Shown here: positions 24,423 through 28,607 of the stretch, piece by piece | Layout of the letters: each line of letters begins with the position of its first letter | How positions within the stretch are numbered: the stretch's first letter is position 1 | IMG/VR virus record: IMGVR_UViG_3300030060_006069 | Span: 1 to 28,607 of that record | From: a virus | Strand: one strand, 5' to 3' | Length of the DNA stretch: 28,607 nt | The notes under the pieces: model-generated | What the model saw: the letters and a program-made list of their open reading frames with translations, nothing else | What the model was told of the DNA's origin: nothing | Database searches by the model: none | Made by a program: the position numbers and the translations under genes

Positions 24423-25379
24423 ATGTACCAAAAACCAAACAAGCAAAAAAACATCAGACCAATGACACGCAATGAGGCAATCATTGATATTGTTGGCAAA
24501 TTCACAGTAAACTGGCCAAGATTTGACAATGCCACATGGCCACCACAGATGCAAAAACTATTATTAGGCACATTCAAGACAACTCATCCTGATACAATCA
24601 TCAAGGCTGGCTGGCATGTATTACAAAAAGTAGATGGTGATTATCCACCAAGCATGGGCAAAATAGTCAAGTCAATGGAGGCTTACATTGGTTCAGGTGC
24701 TGCAAGGTCTCCAAAGGCTGAGCAGTGTGAGAAATGCAATACTGGCTTTATATTGGTATCATTTTGGATGATACTTGATGATACATCATACAAACAAGAT
24801 GTGCAGTGTGCCTGTGATTGTGCATATGGCAAAAAGAGACAAGCAAGCATTAAAGCAATACCATTTCGAGACTTTATTGCGCTCAATACTCAACATCCAA
24901 AGAGATACATTGCAAACAGATTTGAGACTTGGCAAAAAGATTTGGGTTTATGGGTGCAGGGTGAGACATACCAGATTGATGAGATACCAACACATGATGA
25001 GCATACAGTGCGTAATAATAGCAAAGATTTGCCTCCAGTTGCATACTATGAGTATGGTTTGGATGATGCCACCAAAAAGAGGAGAGCACATTTGAGACAG
25101 TCATTGGCAGAGACAGATGAGCAAAAAACAGAGAGATTGCACAACATTGGCATTGAGATGCAAAAGGCAATCAAGCAGTTGGCAAAAAAGATGAGCATAC
25201 CTGTGCCAAATGACTTTGAGCAACTTGAGCATCAAGATGATGATAATGATGATGACTCAATCTCAGATGACAGCACTGAGGACATGCCAAAGACAGATTT
25301 TGACCAACCAAATCAAACACAAAATGATATACAAGACAAATCATTTGATGATGAGATTGACTGGCATTGGCACACATAG
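24423..25379 (+). CDS. Zinc-binding replication protein (helicase-loader-like, predicted)
   Basis: 318 aa from ATG 24423, selected for its TAGGAGATTCCAA site; an in-frame ATG at 24387 lies inside the previous gene. An N-terminal helical region (1-90, with WPRFDNATWPPQMQKLLLG and PPSMGKIVKSM) recalls the N-terminus of phage replication P-type proteins. CEKC at about 102-105 and CACDC at about 128-132 form a probable zinc site. The C-terminal 60 residues are strongly acidic and probably disordered (HQDDDNDDDSISDDSTED). Following the initiator directly, it is the best candidate for loading host helicase at the phage origin. This is an inference. Confidence 0.6.
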   Translation: MYQKPNKQKNIRPMTRNEAIIDIVGKFTVNWPRFDNATWPPQMQKLLLGTFKTTHPDTIIKAGWHVLQKVDGDYPPSMGKIVKSMEAYIGSGAARSPKAEQCEKCNTGFILVSFWMILDDTSYKQDVQCACDCAYGKKRQASIKAIPFRDFIALNTQHPKRYIANRFETWQKDLGLWVQGETYQIDEIPTHDEHTVRNNSKDLPPVAYYEYGLDDATKKRRAHLRQSLAETDEQKTERLHNIGIEMQKAIKQLAKKMSIPVPNDFEQLEHQDDDNDDDSISDDSTEDMPKTDFDQPNQTQNDIQDKSFDDEIDWHWHT

Positions 25380-25389
25380 AGGTTTGAGT

Positions 25390-25944
25390 ATGAAATATGC
25401 ATTTATCGACACAGAGACAACTGGACTCAGAGCAAACTGGCATGAGATGATTGAGTTGGCCATCATTATTGAGATAAATGGGCAAATCATTGAGCAACAT
25501 CATTGGAGACTGAAACCACAACACCTGGATAGAGCAGATGAGATTGCTCTCAAAATCAATGGTTACTCTCATGCCAAGTGGAGAGATGCAGTTGAGTTTG
25601 CCAGCATTGCAAATGAGGTCAAAGATATCATATCAAAATGCATCATCATTGGTCACAATCCAATGTTTGACATTGAGTTTTTGAATGAGGCATTTTTTGT
25701 TGCTGGTGTACCTGGTATTCATGCAAAAAGTATTGATACTAGAGTTTTGGTGCATGAGCATCTGCATTGGCTCAACAGTACCTCACTTGATACTGTACGC
25801 AAATTCTTTGGATGGCCAACAGACAAAGCACACACTGCTCTGTTTGATACCCAGCAAACTAGGAATTTGTACCATAAATTGTGCAGATGTACTGTAATTC
25901 ACAGAATACTGTGGTATTGTAAGTACATCATGAGGCACAGTTGA
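25390..25944 (+). CDS. DnaQ-like 3'-5' exonuclease (DEDDh)
   Basis: 184 aa from ATG 25390 (GAGG upstream); the upstream 60-codon in-frame extension lies inside the previous gene. Exonuclease motifs are in order: FIDTETTGL (D7, E9), IGHNPMFDIEFL (D94) and AHTALFD (H148, D153), giving the DEDDh set of proofreading/RNase T-type nucleases. No polymerase is encoded nearby, so it may trim nucleic acid ends or act in recombination or RNA decay. The last 20 residues are basic and aromatic. Stop overlaps the HNH start (TGATG). Confidence 0.9.
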   Translation: MKYAFIDTETTGLRANWHEMIELAIIIEINGQIIEQHHWRLKPQHLDRADEIALKINGYSHAKWRDAVEFASIANEVKDIISKCIIIGHNPMFDIEFLNEAFFVAGVPGIHAKSIDTRVLVHEHLHWLNSTSLDTVRKFFGWPTDKAHTALFDTQQTRNLYHKLCRCTVIHRILWYCKYIMRHS

Positions 25945-26297
25945 TGACAACAACTACAATATTTGAGATGGCATTGAGATATGCAGAGGGTGATGGTCTT
26001 GCAGACCTGTACAAAAAGACGTTTCCAACCAGATCACATGAGCCATCAAAAGAGCAAAGAGCACTATGGAATCAAGCAAAAAAAATGTATCTCCAATCTC
26101 AGAACTGGAAACGATTGAGACAACTCAAACTGATTGATGCACAAGGCAAATGCCAAGCCCAAATGAAAGACTGCAATATATATGCCTCTGAAATACATCA
26201 CATCTCTTATTGGCATATTGGTGATGAGTGCCTTTGGGATTTGAGAGCAGTGTGCAGGTCATGCCATGCAAAGGTCTCCAAATTTGGTGGTAAATGA
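25944..26297 (+). CDS. HNH endonuclease
   Basis: 117 aa. C-terminal HNH-type zinc and catalytic region: GKCQAQMKDC, SEIHHISYW, then CLWDLRAVCRSCHAKV. Two CxxC-like pairs and the HH pair fit HNH proteins. ATG 25944 overlaps the previous stop; a TTG one codon upstream is also in frame. It might be a free-standing homing-type or packaging-associated HNH nuclease; at this position, in the early operon and far from terL, a role in DNA processing or recombination is more likely. The usual N of the motif is not clear. Confidence 0.8.
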   Translation: MTTTTIFEMALRYAEGDGLADLYKKTFPTRSHEPSKEQRALWNQAKKMYLQSQNWKRLRQLKLIDAQGKCQAQMKDCNIYASEIHHISYWHIGDECLWDLRAVCRSCHAKVSKFGGK

Positions 26298-26298
26298 G

Positions 26299-26568
26299 AT
26301 GGCAAAGAGATACAGGTTGACACACTTTGCAAGATGGATCTCCAAAGAGATTGGAGATTTGGGCATAACCAAACAGCATTTTTGTGACCAGTCAGGCATT
26401 GCAATGGGTATGCTATTTCGTTATTACACAGGTCAGCAACTGCCAAAGATAAAGACTTATATCAAGATATGCATCACACTTGCACAGTACAATCAAACAT
26501 CTCCTGAGAGATATATTGTTGCAGGAATCACAAAGATAATGATTGACATATCTGCACAAACTAAGTAA
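26299..26568 (+). CDS. Small HTH protein, paralog C
   Basis: 89 aa from ATG 26299, one base after the HNH stop (an in-frame ATG 26266 lies inside HNH). HTH-like GITKQHFCDQSGIAMGMLFRY at about 23-43, then TGQQLPKIKTYIKICITLAQ and a C-terminal helix. Pattern and length match paralogs A, B, D and E. The ribosome binding site is weak, GGTGG, so coupling is likely. It is the last gene of the early operon, followed by a terminator. Confidence 0.65.
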   Translation: MAKRYRLTHFARWISKEIGDLGITKQHFCDQSGIAMGMLFRYYTGQQLPKIKTYIKICITLAQYNQTSPERYIVAGITKIMIDISAQTK

Positions 26569-26730
26569 TCTATCATTACATATTTTTTTATGTTGTTTTT
26601 TTTTTGGTTAATACTCCTTATATTAATATTGACTCGGTGTGACTGTCTTTTTTGAGATGGTCACATTTTTTTTGCATAATTAAACGAATCAGATACGTTT
26701 ATATATACAAAAAAACAACAGGAGACCAAC
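26569..26730 (+). promoter_or_regulatory. Spacer with terminator and downstream leader
   Basis: 162 bases without an ORF. It holds T runs, a terminator at 26638-26673 and an A/T-rich leader ending in AACAGGAGACCAAC before ATG 26731. TTGCAT (26672-26677) is -35-like but no well-spaced -10 follows (TATATA at 26700 is 22 bases away). A promoter for the next gene must lie here or be supplied by read-through. Confidence 0.4.
26638..26673 (+). terminator. Rho-independent terminator of the early operon
   Basis: TGTGAC (26638-26643) pairs with GTCACA (26660-26665) over a 16-base loop, and eight T follow. The stem is short, but the T run and position after the last early gene make termination likely. 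Confidence 0.65.
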
Positions 26731-27036
26731 ATGATAAACTTCAAATATGATTTCACTGAGACTGGCATAACCATCCAAACAACAGACCAGAGCCATCACT
26801 TTGAGTGTGCAAGAGCAGCAGCAGATGCTGCATATGCATTGATGCAAGGTGATGATCTTGATGAGAGTCTTGACAATCAAGAGCATGTCATCATCTATGA
26901 TTGGCATGGTGACCAAGATGATTTGCTTTACATTGTGCAAAATTATGCTGAGAGCAAAGATGATGCAGATGCACTGTTTGCATCTGTATTTTTTGAAGAG
27001 GTTATGCTCAAACATCTCATCAATGGCAAAATATAA
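26731..27036 (+). CDS. Strongly acidic small protein, unknown function
   Basis: 101 aa. I count 21 Asp/Glu against five Lys/Arg, net about -16. A beta-like N-terminal third (TETGITIQTTDQSHHFEC) precedes helical segments. No family recognised. The site AGGAGACCAAC before ATG is strong. Separate transcription unit between two terminators. Acidic small phage proteins sometimes mimic DNA to block host nucleases or polymerase; charge alone is the evidence here, so this stays a suggestion. Confidence 0.7.
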   Translation: MINFKYDFTETGITIQTTDQSHHFECARAAADAAYALMQGDDLDESLDNQEHVIIYDWHGDQDDLLYIVQNYAESKDDADALFASVFFEEVMLKHLINGKI

Positions 27037-27082
27037 TTTGCAAATATATCCTGATTGATTATAGATATATCACAGACATATT

Positions 27083-27121
27083 TGATGCTTGTTACTTCTC
27101 GGTTCAGGCATCATTTTTTTT
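27083..27121 (+). terminator. Rho-independent terminator
   Basis: TGATGCTTG (27083-27091) pairs with CAGGCATCA (27105-27113, one T-G wobble) around a 13-base loop and is followed by eight T. It separates the plus-strand acidic gene from the converging minus-strand gene. TGTTACTTCTC occurs twice (27090 and 27121). Confidence 0.75.
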
Positions 27122-27122
27122 G

Positions 27123-27485
27123 TTACTTCTCTGCTCTCTTTCGTTTTCTCTCAATATCTCTGAGCATACCATTGACCCATGCTCTAGTCTTTGAGCCACC
27201 CCAAAGAGACCAAGCAATTGCTGCTTTGCTGGTCTTATCTTTTCGTGCCTCCTTCTCTTTCTCTGACTCACCATGCCGAGCAAACCATGCTCTCATCAAT
27301 ATCAACTGTTTCTCATCAACAGAGCCTGATGCCAAACGTCTTGCAGTTCTCATGCCTGTTCCTGGTACTCTCTTATTGTTTTCATCTTTGTATGCTGCTC
27401 TCTTTGATCTTGGCAGACTGAGATTGTAATCTATTGCTTTTTGTGCTATTGCTCTCAACTCTCTTGGCACAGTGTATTTTGGCAT
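27123..27485 (-). CDS. Small phage protein of the 'FARH...LWGG' family
   Basis: 120 aa on the minus strand; AGGAGATATCAA precedes the ATG. The sequence shows features of a common phage/prophage protein family: an N-terminal PRELRAIAQKAIDYNLSLPRSKRA, then RTARRLASGSVDEKQL, ARHGES, and SKAAIAWSLWGGSKTRAWVNGML at the C-terminus. It is highly basic (ending KRKRAEK), suggesting nucleic acid binding. The molecular role is unknown to me. Its own leader lies in the divergent gap 27486-27575. Confidence 0.7.
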   Translation of the reverse strand: MPKYTVPRELRAIAQKAIDYNLSLPRSKRAAYKDENNKRVPGTGMRTARRLASGSVDEKQLILMRAWFARHGESEKEKEARKDKTSKAAIAWSLWGGSKTRAWVNGMLRDIERKRKRAEK

Positions 27486-27575
27486 TTGATATCTCCTATT
27501 GGATGATGATTAATATATTACACAAACAATCTCTGATTTGTATGATATATTATACACTATCATTGGAGATATCTC
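27486..27575. promoter_or_regulatory. Divergent promoter region with 21-bp element, copy 2
   Basis: The 21-bp repeat at 27534-27554 is identical to 1496-1516. Plus strand: TTACAC (27518-27523), a 17-base spacer and TATGAT (27541-27546) make a convincing sigma70 promoter; TATGAT is inside the repeat. TTGGAGATATCTC before ATG 27576 is the ribosome binding site. The minus-strand gene starts at the other end of the gap. Confidence 0.55.
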
Positions 27576-27653
27576 ATGCCATATAAACCAAAGCCAAAGC
27601 CAAAACCAAAGCCAAAACCAAAGCCTAGACAAATATATTGGTATTTCATTTGA
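27576..27653 (+). CDS. Lysine-proline repeat mini-protein
   Basis: 25-aa ORF: MPY, then six or seven KP dipeptides (MPYKPKPKPKPKPKPKP), then RQIYWYFI. It begins after TTGGAGATATCTC, an excellent ribosome binding site under the 21-bp promoter-like element. The C-terminal aromatic tail (IYWYF) could insert in or bind the membrane. No family recognised. It could be a secreted or membrane-active peptide, a leader peptide affecting downstream genes, or an accident of a slippage-prone repeat. The strong start argues for real translation. Confidence 0.5.
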   Translation: MPYKPKPKPKPKPKPKPRQIYWYFI

Positions 27654-27659
27654 GCAGTT

Positions 27660-27880
27660 ATGATTGAGTTCATCAATGCAAATTGCCATGACTCAGATAT
27701 CTCTGAGATGTTGACTGGTGCAAAGATCAGCATGGTAACTTATAAGAGATGGAAAAAAAAAAATCTACACCAAACATATGCAGCTGCATCCAGATATGTA
27801 GATCACTATCACAGATGTATGCCAGGCCATATGAGTTGCTTATCTTTGAGTGTATCAAGTCTGTTGTGACATACACATGA
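27660..27880 (+). CDS. Small HTH protein, paralog D (frameshift at A11)
   Basis: In one frame (27660-27869) the protein turns into unlike sequence after WKKKN. If one base is regained at the 11-A run 27753-27763 (that is, a -1 shift), the frame stays open to TGA 27878-27880, giving 73 aa: after WKKKK the sequence STPNICSCIQICRSLSQ aligns with GKSRPNAKNCIIFCKAISE of paralog B, and LLIFECIKSVV with its C-terminal helix. The shifted frame's stop overlaps the next ATG (ATGA), as in neighbouring genes. So either a base is lost in sequence/assembly, or the run is a site of slippage. Confidence 0.65.
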
Positions 27881-28101
27881 AACAATTTATCAAAGAATAC
27901 ATTGATGCTCATCCGGGATTGATGGCACACATATATGATGCAGGAATCTCAAGAGATAAGATTGTTGACTATAGGAATCAAAGACAAAAGCCAACACCAT
28001 CTGATTTGTGGTTGATATGCTTTGTCATAGCACAACAAACAAATGATCCAATCTATGATATACTAGTGTCAGCACTACTGTACATTGAGAGAGATTGTTG
28101 A
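27877..28101 (+). CDS. Small HTH protein, paralog E
   Basis: 74 aa from ATG 27877, overlapping the stop of paralog D's full frame; an upstream in-frame ATG (27850) lies within D. HTH-like section LMAHIYDAGISRDKIVDYRN (about 15-34), then RQKPTPSDLWLICFVIAQQT and a C-terminal helix. The KPxPxxxxxxIC arrangement is shared with the other paralogs. D and E are adjacent, so a tandem duplication is plausible. Confidence 0.65.
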   Translation: MKQFIKEYIDAHPGLMAHIYDAGISRDKIVDYRNQRQKPTPSDLWLICFVIAQQTNDPIYDILVSALLYIERDC

Positions 28102-28102
28102 T

Positions 28103-28345
28103 ATGCCAAGATCAGAGAATGAGAATTTTGCTATAAGACAAAAGACAGAGGAGATGATTGCTCAAGGGTATCCAACCAAGCAAGCACAGGCTATTGCTTT
28201 CAGAATGTACAGAGATGGTGAGTTGTTGATTCCTGATGCCAAGCTTGATAAGAAGGCACAGAAGGCCAAAGACCAAATCAGAGCATCAAGAGCATCCAAT
28301 GCAATCTTTTTGTTGTACCAACTTGCAAAGGCAATGAGCAAATGA
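28103..28345 (+). CDS. Small basic helical protein, unknown function
   Basis: 80 aa from ATG 28103, with GAGAGAG upstream; the longer TTG start at 28085 overlaps paralog E. The segment EEMIAQGYPTKQAQAIAFRM resembles the 'KQAxAIA' small proteins common in phages and some bacteria. The C-terminal part is Lys/Ala-rich and helical. The function is unknown. Stop overlaps next ATG (ATGA). Confidence 0.6.
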   Translation: MPRSENENFAIRQKTEEMIAQGYPTKQAQAIAFRMYRDGELLIPDAKLDKKAQKAKDQIRASRASNAIFLLYQLAKAMSK

Positions 28346-28563
28346 GCAAACCTGTACTCATCAAACGTCAAACAAACAAGTCACGTATCTTCATCAAACT
28401 TGATGATGAATACTTTTGTGTTTATGAACATGATACATTCAGAACAATCTATGCTTGTGATAATAAGTTGAGAATATTCAAAGACATACACTGGCGTACT
28501 AGATATACCTTTGAGCAGTTGTGCTCATCAAAAAAAGCAATTAGAGCAGCAATATGCAGATAG
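28342..28563 (+). CDS. Small basic protein, unknown function
   Basis: 73 aa. A beta-rich N-terminal half (KSRIFIKLDDEYFCVYEHD) and a basic helical C-terminus (SSKKAIRAAICR). It overlaps the previous gene by four bases and is the last gene before the right end. No family recognised. Confidence 0.6.
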   Translation: MSKPVLIKRQTNKSRIFIKLDDEYFCVYEHDTFRTIYACDNKLRIFKDIHWRTRYTFEQLCSSKKAIRAAICR

Positions 28564-28607
28564 ATACCTATGTGCCCAAAATGCATGGGGGGGGTACTGT
28601 CGACACA
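28564..28607. other. Right genome end with G8 tract and terminal repeat
   Basis: After the last stop the sequence has ATGCAT, eight G (28587-28594) and then CTGTCGACAC (28597-28606), identical to bases 1-10, plus one final A. A G8 tract in such an AT-rich genome, next to the putative cos, may be part of the recognition site. The extra A does not match base 11. Confidence 0.5.

Noticed and set aside
25210-25389. 60-codon N-terminal extension of the DnaQ-like exonuclease
   Set aside because: It lies wholly inside the zinc protein gene and the translation is low complexity; the exonuclease motif begins right after ATG 25390, which has GAGG.
27597-27632. KP codon repeat as tandem repeat or microsatellite artefact only
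   Set aside because: The repeat is short, and a strong ribosome binding site with start and stop codon frame it; kept as a mini-gene with moderate confidence instead.

Overview
The window looks like the complete, or nearly complete, linear genome of a small tailed phage with a siphovirus-type body plan (long non-contractile tail). It carries a terminase pair, portal, scaffold, HK97-fold capsid protein, head-tail connectors, major tail protein, frameshifted tail chaperones, tape measure and tail tip. The 10 bp CTGTCGACAC occurs at both ends (1-10 and 28597-28606), directly upstream of the small terminase gene, where a cos site is expected. I see no integrase, tRNA or CRISPR array. The host is probably a proteobacterium: Shine-Dalgarno sites are strong and sigma70-like, and a phage copy of the RNA polymerase alpha C-terminal domain has the proteobacterial 'RxANCL' form. 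This host call is inference. The DNA is AT-rich and strongly depleted of CpG, with a matching excess of TG/CA.

Layout. 1-4603: packaging (TerS, an adenine methyltransferase, a small ORF, TerL, portal). 4604-9377: head assembly (scaffold, small decoration-like proteins, a 603-aa repeat fibre protein, a reversed cargo-like gene between two terminators, major capsid protein). 9516-13577: connector, neck and major tail genes, with tail chaperones joined by a -1 frameshift. 13577-20560: tape measure, a sialidase-like propeller tail protein and a tail hub. 20571-21727: lysis candidates (an L,D-transpeptidase-like lysin, a holin-like coiled-coil protein, and a previously hidden 38-aa membrane protein on the minus strand).

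21728-26568 is an early operon running from a divergent promoter region. It encodes an RNA polymerase alpha-CTD-like protein, a RusA resolvase, a second methyltransferase, a lambda-O-like initiator whose gene contains two 24-bp iterons and an A/T-rich stretch, a zinc-binding replication protein, a DnaQ-type exonuclease, an HNH endonuclease and small helix-turn-helix proteins. 26569-28563 is an accessory end: an acidic protein, a reversed 'LWGG' protein, a lysine-proline repeat peptide, two more helix-turn-helix paralogs (one frameshifted at an 11-A run) and two small unknown proteins.

How the parts may work together: the phage has no polymerase or helicase of its own, so it probably recruits the host replisome to its own origin in lambda fashion and uses host RNA polymerase. 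The alpha-CTD-like protein, which keeps all the UP-element DNA-contact residues, and the five small HTH paralogs are the best candidates for controlling that polymerase. This is the most interesting and least familiar part of the window. No stretch above 300 bases lacks a gene; the longest gaps (8241-8420, 26569-26730, 9378-9515 and 21728-21852) are described as features.
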